Source: an uncultured bacterium
Lineage (GTDB): Bacteria > Muiribacteriota > Ozemobacteria > Ozemobacterales > Ozemobacteraceae
NCBI GenBank assembly: GCA_937949615.1
Contig: CALEDQ010000030.1
Span: forward strand, 186,001 to 250,000
DNA: 64,000 nt
Direction: 5' to 3'
Shown here: one piece after another, positions 8,901 through 17,908 of the stretch
How the letters are laid out: each line of letters starts with the position of its first letter
How positions within the stretch are numbered: the stretch's first letter is position 1
Notes under the pieces: generated by a model
What the model saw: the letters and a program-made list of their open reading frames with translations, nothing else
The model's database searches: none
What the model was told of the DNA's origin: nothing
Made by a program: the position numbers and the translations under genes

Positions 8901-9685
8901 GCAGCGGCCTTTATTCAACCAAAGAAAAGAATTTCAGTAAAGAACTCGATCTTACCCGTCTCAAGCCCTATGGCGACACGATGAACGATGGCAAGGTGCA
9001 GCTCAGCTTCACACTGCCGGTTGCCGATAACGAACGCGCCATCGAAGCGGCCCGCCAGCTCGGTGCCAAAATGGGTCTGTCAGACGTGCAGGTTTCGCAT
9101 CACGAAGCTCTCGACAAGGACTTTTCGTTCTTCGTCGTCTACGGCAATCTGACCCACACGGTCGACATCACCAGCATCAAGGTTGCCACCATCGATTCAA
9201 CCGTCATGGACATGCACGGCGTCGATGATTTCATCAAGGAAAACATCGGGCGCAAGCTCGTCGTCGTTGGGGCCAGCACCGGCACCGACGCTCACACGGT
9301 CGGCATCGACGCGATCATGAACATGAAGGGTTACGCCGGCCACTACGGGCTTGAGCGCTACCAGATGATCGAAGCCTACAATCTCGGCAGCCAGGTGACC
9401 AACGAAGATTTCGTCAAAAAAGCGGTCGAACTCAAAGCCGACGTCCTACTGGTTTCGCAGACCGTTACCCAGAAAGACGTGCATGTCACCAACATGGTCG
9501 AGCTGGTTGAGCTGCTTGAAGCTGCCAACCTGCGCAACAAAGTGATTCTGGTCGCCGGCGGCCCGCGCATTACCAATGACCTGGCCAAAGAACTCGGTTA
9601 CGATGCCGGCTTCGGCCCGGGCAAATACGCCGAGCACGTTGCCTCATTTTTCGTCGACGAATTCGTCAAACGCAAAATGAAGTAA
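8897..9685 (+). CDS. kamE: D-lysine/beta-lysine 5,6-aminomutase beta subunit (B12-binding)
   Basis: A 262-residue protein with the cobalamin-binding signature DAHTVG (DxHxxG) around residue 130. The nearby lysine in NMKGYAGHYG is the likely PLP-binding lysine. Later glycine-rich parts (VLLVSQTVTQ, VAGGPRI) fit the flavodoxin-like B12 domain. It overlaps the end of kamD (ATGA) and is followed by a strong terminator, so it closes the operon. Confidence 0.95.
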   Translation: MSSGLYSTKEKNFSKELDLTRLKPYGDTMNDGKVQLSFTLPVADNERAIEAARQLGAKMGLSDVQVSHHEALDKDFSFFVVYGNLTHTVDITSIKVATIDSTVMDMHGVDDFIKENIGRKLVVVGASTGTDAHTVGIDAIMNMKGYAGHYGLERYQMIEAYNLGSQVTNEDFVKKAVELKADVLLVSQTVTQKDVHVTNMVELVELLEAANLRNKVILVAGGPRITNDLAKELGYDAGFGPGKYAEHVASFFVDEFVKRKMK

Positions 9686-9705
9686 CCACGCAATAAAACA
9701 GACGT

Positions 9706-9740
9706 AAAAAATGGGTCAGGCAATAGCCTGACCCATTTTT
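9706..9740. terminator. Bidirectional Rho-independent terminator between kamE and the FadL-like gene
   Basis: A perfect stem (TGGGTCAGGC with its complement, loop AATA) is flanked by an A-run on the left and a T-run on the right. It can therefore stop transcription from both convergent genes. Confidence 0.9.
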
Positions 9741-9755
9741 ATGTGCGCTTTTAGA

Positions 9756-11054
9756 TTAAAATTCGCGGGTGGCGCTGAACATCAGGAAATGATTGTCGGC
9801 CCCGGTGAATTCGCCGGCCCCGCCAAGAGACAGAGAGCCGGCCCGGCCTTTTTCGAGCAGCATATAGCTGTAACCGACGTCATAAACGAAGGTTCGCGTC
9901 TTGCGCGAAGCGCCGATTGAGAATATGTGCCCGTCGGTGCCGGGGAGTTCAAAATTACGGGTTTCATCGCCGACCGGAGAGTTGTCATAAGCGTAACCGC
10001 CGCGGAAAGTCCAGCGCTCGTCATGTTTAAATTCAGCACCGAAGCGCCAGGTCAGAGAATCTTCCCAGTTTTTCGGAGCGGCAAAACCACCTTTGGTCTG
10101 CCAGGAGTCGCGCGGAACGATCTTCAGTTCGTCGAAGCGGTTCCATCCGGTTTTGGTAACATCGAAAGAGAAGATCCAGCGGTCGACAGAAGAATTAGTC
10201 AAACCGAGGGTGAGAGTATAAGGAAGCTTGAGAGTACCTTTAACACCGATCAGACCAATTTCGGGGTGATCTTCGACGGTGCCTTTCATTTTTACATCTG
10301 CTTCAGAAAGGTATCTGACGCCGAATTTCCAATTATTGCCGGCATTGTAGTGAGCTGCGAGAACATAACCCATTCCCCAGCCATCAGCCTGATATTTGGT
10401 GAATTTGTCCCACAGAAGGGTGTTGGGCAGCAGGGTTCCCTTCGAATGAAACCTCAGCTTCATGTCTGCCTTGATCAGGCTGATACCGGCCGCCACCGAC
10501 AGTTTATCGCTCAATCTGGTGGCAATGGTCGAATTGAGATAAGGCACCTGAAGATCGGCCTGGGCAGGAATTGCTCTGGTCAGGAGAGTTCCGGCGGGCG
10601 AACCGGCAGGGTCATTGAAAATGCCTGAGTTGGCAAGACGGCGAACGTCTTCGTCATTCCACTTCATTCCGAGACCGAATGGTGTATAGAGTGAAAATGC
10701 GGCAGTGTAACGACTGTTTACTGGGTAAACAATGTTCGTTCCCGGCACAGCCTGAGTTTTATCTTTTATTTTGATGCGGCTCTGGCCGTTGCCAGGCTCA
10801 TAGCTCCAGTTGAGCTTAACCAGCGAAAAGCCCGAATTATACTCAGGTTTTTTGAAGTCCATAACGGCAGCCGGGTTATACCAGGCACTCGAAACAAGGT
10901 CGTCGCGCGCGACGTTGGCCGCACCAAGAGCAATCGCATCAGGGGCGGCAGCCCCATAAATCTGAAAACCACCGGCAAAAGCCTGGTTACTACAGCACAA
11001 AAAAGCGCACAAAACCCAAAACCGGGTCAGCAGAAAACAGAGACTTTTTTTCAT
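9756..11054 (-). CDS. FadL/OMPP1-type outer membrane beta-barrel transporter
   Basis: A 432-residue protein with a signal peptide ending AFAGG, then FadL-family features: the hatch-like start GGFQIYGAAAPDAIALGAANVARDD, the motif SAWYNPAAV, and many beta strands ending in a C-terminal phenylalanine (SATREF), which fits outer-membrane insertion. FadL-type barrels move hydrophobic compounds such as fatty acids or aromatics across the outer membrane; the substrate is unknown here. The ATG at 11054 is favoured because GAAAGG lies upstream and the signal peptide begins there. It is evidence for a diderm envelope. Confidence 0.85.
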   Translation of the reverse strand: MKKSLCFLLTRFWVLCAFLCCSNQAFAGGFQIYGAAAPDAIALGAANVARDDLVSSAWYNPAAVMDFKKPEYNSGFSLVKLNWSYEPGNGQSRIKIKDKTQAVPGTNIVYPVNSRYTAAFSLYTPFGLGMKWNDEDVRRLANSGIFNDPAGSPAGTLLTRAIPAQADLQVPYLNSTIATRLSDKLSVAAGISLIKADMKLRFHSKGTLLPNTLLWDKFTKYQADGWGMGYVLAAHYNAGNNWKFGVRYLSEADVKMKGTVEDHPEIGLIGVKGTLKLPYTLTLGLTNSSVDRWIFSFDVTKTGWNRFDELKIVPRDSWQTKGGFAAPKNWEDSLTWRFGAEFKHDERWTFRGGYAYDNSPVGDETRNFELPGTDGHIFSIGASRKTRTFVYDVGYSYMLLEKGRAGSLSLGGAGEFTGADNHFLMFSATREF

Positions 11055-11184
11055 CTCAGACAGAACCTTTCTTCGATTGGGGTACACTGAGAATAACATA
11101 AAATCAGCATGCTCTATGACATTTACGAAATAATACTTTCTCTGCCGGTGAACAAAAAAATATGGGATTTTTGTGCTGATGAGT

Positions 11185-11190
11185 TATAAT
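11185..11190 (+). promoter_or_regulatory. Candidate -10 box before the PmtA-like gene
   Basis: TATAAT lies about 29 bp before the ATG at 11219 in the 164-bp divergent region. The -35 position (11162-11167) is a poor match. Confidence 0.35.
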
Positions 11191-11218
11191 AGCTGAAAAT
11201 CAATCTGTGGGTAAGAAT

Positions 11219-11797
11219 ATGAGCCGGTGGCAGTTTGTAAAACAGTTCTGTCGAGAACCCCGAAGAATCGGGGCAATCGCACCCAGTTCGCAGAAACTGG
11301 CGCGCCGCATGCTGCAGCCGATCAATTTCAACCGCGCCCGGGTAATCGTTGAATTTGGTTCGGGCACCGGCGCTTTTACGCGCAAAGTGGTCGAACAGAT
11401 CGATCCAGAAAAGACCCTGTTTTTCGGGTTTGAGTTGAATGAACAGATGAACCGCATCGCCAACCAGAATGTACCCGAAGTGCCCATTTATCAGGACTCA
11501 GCCGCAGAAATCCGCAAATACCTCAGACAACACGGGGTAAAGCATGCTGACGCGGTTATCAGCGGTTTGCCATGGGCAGTATTTCCCGAAGAGCTTCAGG
11601 ATGAGATACTTTATGAGACTGTTGCCAGCCTGAAAAAAGGCGGTGTTTTTACCACCTTCGCCTATCTGCACGGTCTGCTGTTGCCGTCAGGCATCAGATT
11701 CAGAAAGAAACTGCAGAAACACTTTTCAGAAGTTAAAACCAGCCCGGTGGTCTGGAACAACATTCCGCCAGCGCTCGTCTACTGGTGCCGCAAATAA
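11219..11797 (+). CDS. SAM-dependent methyltransferase, phospholipid N-methyltransferase (PmtA)-like
   Basis: A protein of about 192 residues with the SAM-binding motif I VEFGSGTGAFT and the N-terminal RRIGAIAPSSQKLARRML segment usual in PmtA-like and rRNA-adenine-dimethylase-like small methyltransferases. The motif ISGLPWAVFP matches the catalytic-site region of this group. A likely role is methylation of phosphatidylethanolamine at the membrane, but other lipid or small-molecule substrates are possible. The start is ATG 11219 or GTG 11207; neither has a strong ribosome site. It converges on the purine permease gene with a 13-bp gap. Confidence 0.75.
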   Translation: MSRWQFVKQFCREPRRIGAIAPSSQKLARRMLQPINFNRARVIVEFGSGTGAFTRKVVEQIDPEKTLFFGFELNEQMNRIANQNVPEVPIYQDSAAEIRKYLRQHGVKHADAVISGLPWAVFPEELQDEILYETVASLKKGGVFTTFAYLHGLLLPSGIRFRKKLQKHFSEVKTSPVVWNNIPPALVYWCRK

Positions 11798-11810
11798 TTT
11801 TTTTACGGCA

Positions 11811-13118
11811 TCAGGCAAGATAGAGAGCAAGGCCGGCAAAAAAGGTTATCACCCAGAGAACCGGTGAAGTTTCACTGATTTTGCCGCTGTAGACTTTCAG
11901 CAGCAGAAAAAGAATCAGACTCCAGCTGATGCCCTGACTGATCGAGAAGGTGAACGGAATCAGAATCAGCGCCGCAAAAGCCGGCAGCCCAACTTCATAG
12001 TCTTTCCAGTCGACGCCGGCAATCGCCCGCAGCATGAAAAAGCCGACGAGCAGAAGAGCCGGAGCGATGGCGCAGGCGGGTATCATCTGCAGCATCGGCG
12101 CCAGCCAGAGAAACGGCAAAAACAGAAGCCCGCAGACAACCGCAGTCAGACCAGTACGGCCACCCTGTTCCACACCGGCAGCGCTTTCGACGTAGGTGGT
12201 GCCGGAACTGCTGCCTACCAGGCCTGAGAGCGTCGTCGAAATGGCGTCGACCAGCAGAGCCTTGTCGAAATTACGCGGCTCGCCGGTTTCGTCGACCATA
12301 TTGGCAACCGAGGCGACTCCGAGGAAAGTCGAGATAGAGTCAAACATATCAGTGAACAGCAGGGTAAAAACGGCACCCATGATGCCGAAGCTCAGTGCCC
12401 CACGTATGTCGAGCTGCAGAAACACCGAAGAAAAATCGGGGGTTGAATAAAGCTGCGGCGGGATCTGCACGAGAATCTGACCTGGCCAGATTCTTCCGTG
12501 ACTTACCGCGAGAACGGTCGTAAAAGCGATGCCGAGCAGCAGACTGCCCGGTATTTTGTTCTGTTCAAAAAAAATGGTGAGTGCCAGACCGATCAGAAAA
12601 ACCAGGGTCTGAGCGTTGAACCCACCGAAACTGACCAGGGTGGCCGGATTTGCCACAATAAAACCAGACGATTTCAGTGCCAGCAGACAGAGAAAAAGAC
12701 CGATGCCGGCAGCCACGCCAAGTCGAACGCAGTGTGGAATAGCTCTGACAATCGCCTCGCGCAGGCGCAGCACCGTCATCAGCAGAAAAATCAGGCCCGA
12801 AATAAAAACCGCGCCAAGCGCTGTCTGCCATGGAATTTTCATGCCAATTACCATGCTGAAGGTAAAAAAAGCATTTATACCCATGCCGGGTGCGAGGGCA
12901 AATGGCAGATTAGCGATCAGGCCCATGAGAATGCTTGAAAGAGAAGCAACAAGAACGGTGGCAGTCAGAACTCCGGCAAACGACATGCCGGCATTTTCGA
13001 GAATCATCGGGTTCACGGCAAGAATGTAGGCCATGGTCATAAAGGTGGTAATGCCGGCGAGAATCTCGGTTCTGACGTCGGTTTCGTTGGCCTTCAGGTT
13101 GAAAAATCTCTCAAGCAT
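11811..13118 (-). CDS. NCS2-family purine (guanine/hypoxanthine/adenine) permease
   Basis: A 435-residue membrane protein with 12 or more hydrophobic segments. The N-terminal NETDVRTEILAGITTFMTMAYILAVNP motif and the later SSGTTYVESAAGVEQGGRTG motif are signatures of the AzgA/PbuG branch of NCS2 transporters. It takes up purine bases with protons across the inner membrane. Two ATG codons in a row occur; the second (13118) is better spaced from the GAGGT site. The mscS-like stop lies just upstream, so the two genes are probably cotranscribed. Confidence 0.9.
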   Translation of the reverse strand: MLERFFNLKANETDVRTEILAGITTFMTMAYILAVNPMILENAGMSFAGVLTATVLVASLSSILMGLIANLPFALAPGMGINAFFTFSMVIGMKIPWQTALGAVFISGLIFLLMTVLRLREAIVRAIPHCVRLGVAAGIGLFLCLLALKSSGFIVANPATLVSFGGFNAQTLVFLIGLALTIFFEQNKIPGSLLLGIAFTTVLAVSHGRIWPGQILVQIPPQLYSTPDFSSVFLQLDIRGALSFGIMGAVFTLLFTDMFDSISTFLGVASVANMVDETGEPRNFDKALLVDAISTTLSGLVGSSSGTTYVESAAGVEQGGRTGLTAVVCGLLFLPFLWLAPMLQMIPACAIAPALLLVGFFMLRAIAGVDWKDYEVGLPAFAALILIPFTFSISQGISWSLILFLLLKVYSGKISETSPVLWVITFFAGLALYLA

Positions 13119-13122
13119 CATT

Positions 13123-15588
13123 TTACCTCTGTTTTTCAACGGCAGGATTGATCTGCGTGCCGCTGAGCATGTTTTTCGCGGGCTCGTCGAACGATTTTAT
13201 ATGAACATCCTGCTGTGGGAAAGGAATTTCGATACCATTTTCACGAAAAAGTCTTTCGATCTCATAATTGATCTGATTCATGGTTTTAAGTCTGATATCA
13301 ATGTCGGCAACCCAGACACGCAATTCAAAATCGAGAGAACTGCTGCCAAAGGCCATAAAATATACCGCCGGTTCGGGGAACTTCATCACAAAGGGGTTTT
13401 CCTGGGCGACACCCAGGAGAATCCGGGTAACTTTCTGAACGTCAGAACCGTAAGCGACACCGATTTTTATAATCAGGCGGGTCTGACGATCAGAAAGGGT
13501 CCAGTTGGTGACGGTCGATGAAACAAGATCGCTGTTGGGCACAATCATTTCAGAGCGATCGAATGTCTCGACAACAGTGGCACGCAGACCGAGATTTTTG
13601 ATCGTGCCCCAGTCTCCCCTTATCTGAACGATATCACCCACTTTGATCGATCGCTCAAAAAGGAGAATCAGGCCACTCGCAAAATTATTGACGATATTCT
13701 GCAGACCGAAACCAATACCGATGCCCAGGGCCCCGACAACTACAGTCAGGTTCTGCAGTTCTATACCTACGGCTGAGAGACCAAATACGGCACCCACAAT
13801 GACAAATGCGTAATTAATCAAGCGGTTGATAGAAATACCGACGCCCTTTTCAACCTTGCGACGCGGGTAAACTTCCTCGTCGAGAATGGTTTGAACCAGC
13901 CATGAAACAGCAAGAGACGAATATACGAGAATGACTGCCCAGACAAGCCTTCCGAGCGAAACCCTGTAACCCTGGAGCGAAACTCCGAAAGCAAGGATTC
14001 TTTCAATTGAAAGCAGGGTGCTGTCAAAAAAGCCCCAAACCGATATCATTGCGGCAAAAGTAACAAATACTACGACCGTATCGACGATCATGGTAATGCG
14101 TTTGATAAAAAGACGATGATGCCGGTTAATCAGCTCGTAGCGGCGAACGAAGCCATTGTCAAAAGCAAAGTCAACGACACCACGCAGGATCAGGTCGATC
14201 ATCCAGGCAATGACGCCAAGAAAAACAGTTTTGATGGTGACATCAAGAAGGTGGTTTGAAAATGCCACATAGCCCGCGACCTGTGAGAGAAAAACCAGTG
14301 CAAGTGATGCGCCGCCGAGTTTCACACCAGCGACAAATGTAAACGACCGCCCTTCTGCCTCATTGACGCGGGCTCGCCATGAACACAGCAGAGCGCCGGC
14401 AAACCCGACAAGCGCAATAAAAAGGCGCAATGCCGGAGCCGGCAGAGCAATGAAGGTGAAAAACTGAATGGCCAGATAAAGAGCGACAATTATATAAAGA
14501 AGACGCCGGCGCCAGGGCAGATCGATCACTCCACCAACGACCCTTGACGCTGTCACAGTAACAATGCCGGCATAGAAAAGTTTGAAGAGCTTGGGAACAC
14601 TGTCGAAAAGAGGCAAAGGCAGAAGAATTCCCAGAAAAAAGGCAGTCGACCAGTAGCGGTTGATGATGAAACCAAGTTTTAATGCTTCAAGATTGCGGGT
14701 TTTCCAGGTATGCAGGAAATAGAGAAAGCCGCCGATCAGAATCAGCTGTAGAAAGAAGATCCAGCCGGAAGTCTGAAAAAACCTTCGGTCAGGCATCTCG
14801 AAGCTGGCTATGCCGAGCCAGAAGTCTTCCCAGAGGGTGCGGTCGAACTGCAGAATGAAGGTCGGGGTAAACATTGCCGGCCGCGATTTTCGGAAAAGAT
14901 CCTTGCGCATCTCGGCCATCAGCTTGTCGATATCTTCAAGCTGCTGCTGTGACTGGCGCTGCAGCTCGACAACTTTCTGCTGAAAGGCTACCAGCGGACC
15001 CTCAAGACCATCAAGGCTTTTACGGGCAGTATCTGTCACCACCAGAGCTTCTTTGAAAACATTGCGCAGCGCGTCGCTGAGATTCGTTTCTTTTGCATTC
15101 TGCTGATTCTGCCAGCTGGTTTCTTTTGCTTCCCAGGTTTGTTTAAGGCCCTCGATTTTAACCAGTTTTTCAGCAATATATCTGGCATGGCGGTTTACAG
15201 CATCAATCAAAGCTCTGGTTTCGCTTCGCAATGATGAAACATTTTCGAAGCCATAAGTTCCCGATTCAACGATTTCGCGCAACGAATCGCGATTAGTCTG
15301 CAGGCGTCTCTGGTGTAACTGGTGCTCTGACTTGAGGTTTTCGATATCGACAATTGCCGCAACAGCCTCAGCCAGCTTCCCGGCCTCATTTTTCAGGGCC
15401 TCGGCCTTCGGCAGAATTTCGGCCATCGAATCAGAAACGTCTTCCTGAATCGTGGTTGAAGCCTGCATCGATGGGATCGGCAGCGGCAACGGGCCAATAA
15501 ACTGGCTTAAATCAATGGTCTGCGAAAAAGCAGGCAATGAAAGGCAGAAAAAAAGAATAATGGCAATTTTTCGGAAATTAAGGGGCAT
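13123..15588 (-). CDS. Large MscS-family mechanosensitive channel with periplasmic coiled-coil domain
   Basis: An 821-residue protein: a signal peptide (to SLPAFSQ), an N-terminal periplasmic region of about 250 residues rich in coiled coil, about ten TM segments, and a C-terminal MscS domain. The MscS part has the pore-lining segment VVGALGIGIGFGLQNIVNNFASGLILLFERSIKVGD. The architecture resembles KefA/MscK or YbdG-type large channels that release solutes on hypo-osmotic shock. The ATG at 15588 has AGGAG seven bases upstream; a GTG two codons earlier is too close to it. Its own promoter is likely, although the Ehr operon ends only 59 bp upstream. Confidence 0.87.
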   Translation of the reverse strand: MPLNFRKIAIILFFCLSLPAFSQTIDLSQFIGPLPLPIPSMQASTTIQEDVSDSMAEILPKAEALKNEAGKLAEAVAAIVDIENLKSEHQLHQRRLQTNRDSLREIVESGTYGFENVSSLRSETRALIDAVNRHARYIAEKLVKIEGLKQTWEAKETSWQNQQNAKETNLSDALRNVFKEALVVTDTARKSLDGLEGPLVAFQQKVVELQRQSQQQLEDIDKLMAEMRKDLFRKSRPAMFTPTFILQFDRTLWEDFWLGIASFEMPDRRFFQTSGWIFFLQLILIGGFLYFLHTWKTRNLEALKLGFIINRYWSTAFFLGILLPLPLFDSVPKLFKLFYAGIVTVTASRVVGGVIDLPWRRRLLYIIVALYLAIQFFTFIALPAPALRLFIALVGFAGALLCSWRARVNEAEGRSFTFVAGVKLGGASLALVFLSQVAGYVAFSNHLLDVTIKTVFLGVIAWMIDLILRGVVDFAFDNGFVRRYELINRHHRLFIKRITMIVDTVVVFVTFAAMISVWGFFDSTLLSIERILAFGVSLQGYRVSLGRLVWAVILVYSSLAVSWLVQTILDEEVYPRRKVEKGVGISINRLINYAFVIVGAVFGLSAVGIELQNLTVVVGALGIGIGFGLQNIVNNFASGLILLFERSIKVGDIVQIRGDWGTIKNLGLRATVVETFDRSEMIVPNSDLVSSTVTNWTLSDRQTRLIIKIGVAYGSDVQKVTRILLGVAQENPFVMKFPEPAVYFMAFGSSSLDFELRVWVADIDIRLKTMNQINYEIERLFRENGIEIPFPQQDVHIKSFDEPAKNMLSGTQINPAVEKQR

Positions 15589-15606
15589 TTTCACTCTCCT
15601 GCCATC

Positions 15607-15636
15607 ATTTTATCAACTTTTTCTTGCATTTTGCAA
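15607..15636 (-). promoter_or_regulatory. Candidate promoter for the MscS-like gene
   Basis: On the minus strand, TTGCAA (15631-15636) is 18 bp from TAAAAT (15607-15612), which is preceded by TGA. The -35 box overlaps a small CTTGCA/TGCAAG hairpin. Confidence 0.42.
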
Positions 15637-15647
15637 GCCTGACAGAA

Positions 15648-16406
15648 TTACAAACGCCCCATGAAACGCAAAATACCTTCGAGAATTGTCCAGGGGTGTG
15701 GCGGGCAACCGGGCACAAAAAGATCGACCGGAACGATACCGGCAGCTCCGTCATTCACTTCGCTGTTACCCTTGAACAGACCGCCAGAAATGGCACAGGC
15801 CCCGACAGCAATCACAATCGACGGTGAAGGCAGCGCTTCGTAGGTTTTCTGCAGGGCAAGCTTCATGTTCTGGCTCACCGGCCCGGTTATCAGCAGACCG
15901 TCGGCATGTCTTGGCGAAGCCACAAATTGAATGCCGAAGCGCGCGAGGTCAAAATTCGGGGTTCCGAGAACGTTGGTATCGGCTTCACAGGCGTTGCAGC
16001 CGCCGGCGCTGACCTGTCGCAATTTAAGCGACCGGCCGAACAGGCGCCGTAATTCATTGCCCATGGCTTCTGCCTGTCTGAATTTTTCGTCGGCGATCAC
16101 GAGCGTTTCTTTCGAATTTGCGGCCATCGAGAATTCCTGGGTGAAGCTGATCAGTTTTTCGGCACAGGCCGTTTCGCAGGCGCGACAGAAAATACAACGA
16201 CCGAGATCGATCACCGGCCGGTTGCCGGCCCCGCGTGATAAAGCGCCGGTCGGACAGATGTCGGCGCAGGCGGCACAGTCGCCCTTGCAGCTGCCCGGCA
16301 GAATTTTCGGGCGTCCGACATAGCGGGGCGCCATGGGCGGCTGTTTTTCCGGAAACGGGAATGTGCGATATCCCTGATGTAATCTGGCTTTAAGAATCTG
16401 TAACAT
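15648..16406 (-). CDS. Ehr complex subunit: 2x[4Fe-4S] ferredoxin fused to NuoB/HyfI-like small subunit
   Basis: A 252-residue fusion. The N-terminal 90 residues form a ferredoxin module with two CxxCxxC groups (CAACADIC, CIFCRAC), like HyfH/HycF/NuoI. The C-terminal 130 residues form a NuoB/HycG-like subunit retaining the N2-cluster cysteines: CNACE, then a cysteine in GACAISG, and GCPPHP. In Hyf, Hyc and Nuo these are two separate proteins; here one chain carries both. It should pass electrons from the peripheral arm toward the membrane. It is the last gene of the six-gene operon, with GAGGTG before the ATG. No NADH- or formate-oxidising subunit is encoded next to it. Confidence 0.9.
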   Translation of the reverse strand: MLQILKARLHQGYRTFPFPEKQPPMAPRYVGRPKILPGSCKGDCAACADICPTGALSRGAGNRPVIDLGRCIFCRACETACAEKLISFTQEFSMAANSKETLVIADEKFRQAEAMGNELRRLFGRSLKLRQVSAGGCNACEADTNVLGTPNFDLARFGIQFVASPRHADGLLITGPVSQNMKLALQKTYEALPSPSIVIAVGACAISGGLFKGNSEVNDGAAGIVPVDLFVPGCPPHPWTILEGILRFMGRL

Positions 16407-16414
16407 ATTTCACC

Positions 16415-17908
16415 TCACAGGTCATGACCGCAGTAAGAGAGGTTGAAACTCTTATTGCAGAGCGGAAAGTCTGAGATTTCCTGGTTTCTCAATGCCAGAG
16501 CCAGGCCAAACCAGTTATGAAATGAGGGATCAACGATTTTGTAGCTTTTAAGGTTACCCTTGCTGTCGGTAATTGCAGCATGGCAGATTTCGCCGCGCCA
16601 GCCTTCGGTAAGGCTGACAGCCAGGGAATCCGGTGCCAGTTCTGCTTTTTTTGCGCTGCAGCCCGCTTTTTCGCAGGACATTTCATTAAGCAGGGTTCTG
16701 ATGATACGCAGTGAATCCTGAATTTCGAGCCAGCGCACCGTTGCCCGGCCATTGACGTCGCCCTGACGGCCAAGTGCCAGTTCAGGCCTGATTCTGTCGT
16801 AGGCAGCAAAAGTGTGCGAAAGTCTTGTATCAACGGCGACACCGCAGGCACGGGCAGCAGGGCCAACCAACCCGGCAGCGACCGCATCTTCCCGGCTGAC
16901 GAGGCCGGTTTCTTCAAATCGCGAGACCACCGAAGGGGTATCCCAGACGAGGCTGATGGCTGAGCGCAGGTCGGCTTCGATAAGTAGCAGTTTATCGAGA
17001 ATTGCTTTTTTCAGATCGGCATCGATTTCGTGGCCGACGCCACCGGTTCTGATCAGGCCACGCCCGAAGCGGTTGCCGCAGATCATGCCGGTGGTGTTGA
17101 GAATATCACCCCTGATGCGGCCGCAATAAGCTGCCGTTGGCAGAAAGCCGACGTCACCGGCAAGGGCTCCAAGGTCGCCGGTGTGATTGGCCATACGTTC
17201 AAGCTCGAGAGCGACACTACGGATAATCGCCGCATTCTGTGAAGGTTTCAGCCCGGCGAGGGCTTCGATATTCATGGCATAGGCAGTTGTATGACCGATG
17301 CTGGTATCGCCGGCCACCGCTTCCATAAGTCTGATAATTTTCTGAGGCTGCGAAGCGGGAATCGCTCTTTCAATACCGCGATGCTGGTAGCCAAGCTCAA
17401 TTTCGAGGTGAAAAACCTTTTCACCGTGGCACTGAAAGCGAAAATGACCGGGTTCGATAATACCGGCATGCACTGGACCGACACCGACTTCATGCACTTC
17501 ATCGCCCTTGACTTCGAAGTAGCTGGTGACACCTGGAATAATTTCGACATTCTGCCCGGCTTTTGGTTGAAAGCGGATCGGTTTGAGCCATGGGTGGCCG
17601 ATCATTTCGATGCCGTGAATTTCGGCGATTTCTCTTTCGAACCAGTGAGCCTGAGGCATGATCGGGGTCAGAGCATTGAATTTGCGGCCGCAACTGCAGG
17701 AAAAAACTTCGATTTCACTGGTGCGATCATGCGAAACGATGGCAAAAAGTCCTGACTGCGGGTCACCAGGGACCAGGAACAGTGCCGACAGTCGCCCGCC
17801 TTTCTGAATCTGCACGTTCAGATGCTGGCGAAAACCTTCTGCCTCAATTACCGGGATATTTTCGAGTTTTGCAGAGCTGCCATTTTTAAGCAACAGGGTA
17901 TTTTTCAC
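16415..17908 (-). CDS. Ehr complex large subunit (NuoC-NuoD/HyfG-like), NiFe ligands absent
   Basis: A 497-residue protein with an N-terminal NuoC-like domain (about 1-120) and a NuoD/hydrogenase-large-subunit-like domain (about 130-497). The place where hydrogenases have CGICGxxH reads AGDTSIGH (199-206), and the C-terminal DPCxxC place reads DPSFHNW (460-466). All four NiFe-binding cysteines are thus replaced, and it cannot carry the usual NiFe centre. The C-terminal tail (NKSFNLSYCGHDL) resembles Hyf-related non-hydrogenase proteins. GTG at 17908 overlaps the previous stop and has a GGAGGT site. It may still couple a redox reaction to ion pumping, as proposed for Ehr complexes. Confidence 0.9.
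   Translation of the reverse strand: MKNTLLLKNGSSAKLENIPVIEAEGFRQHLNVQIQKGGRLSALFLVPGDPQSGLFAIVSHDRTSEIEVFSCSCGRKFNALTPIMPQAHWFEREIAEIHGIEMIGHPWLKPIRFQPKAGQNVEIIPGVTSYFEVKGDEVHEVGVGPVHAGIIEPGHFRFQCHGEKVFHLEIELGYQHRGIERAIPASQPQKIIRLMEAVAGDTSIGHTTAYAMNIEALAGLKPSQNAAIIRSVALELERMANHTGDLGALAGDVGFLPTAAYCGRIRGDILNTTGMICGNRFGRGLIRTGGVGHEIDADLKKAILDKLLLIEADLRSAISLVWDTPSVVSRFEETGLVSREDAVAAGLVGPAARACGVAVDTRLSHTFAAYDRIRPELALGRQGDVNGRATVRWLEIQDSLRIIRTLLNEMSCEKAGCSAKKAELAPDSLAVSLTEGWRGEICHAAITDSKGNLKSYKIVDPSFHNWFGLALALRNQEISDFPLCNKSFNLSYCGHDL

Noticed and set aside
9927..10628. A 233-residue frame opposite the FadL-like gene
   Set aside because: It is a shadow of the barrel gene; the sense frame has a signal peptide and family motifs.
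15624..15638. CTTGCA/TGCAAG hairpin as a terminator of the Ehr operon
   Set aside because: No T-run follows on the minus strand; the arm fits better as part of a -35 box for the MscS gene.
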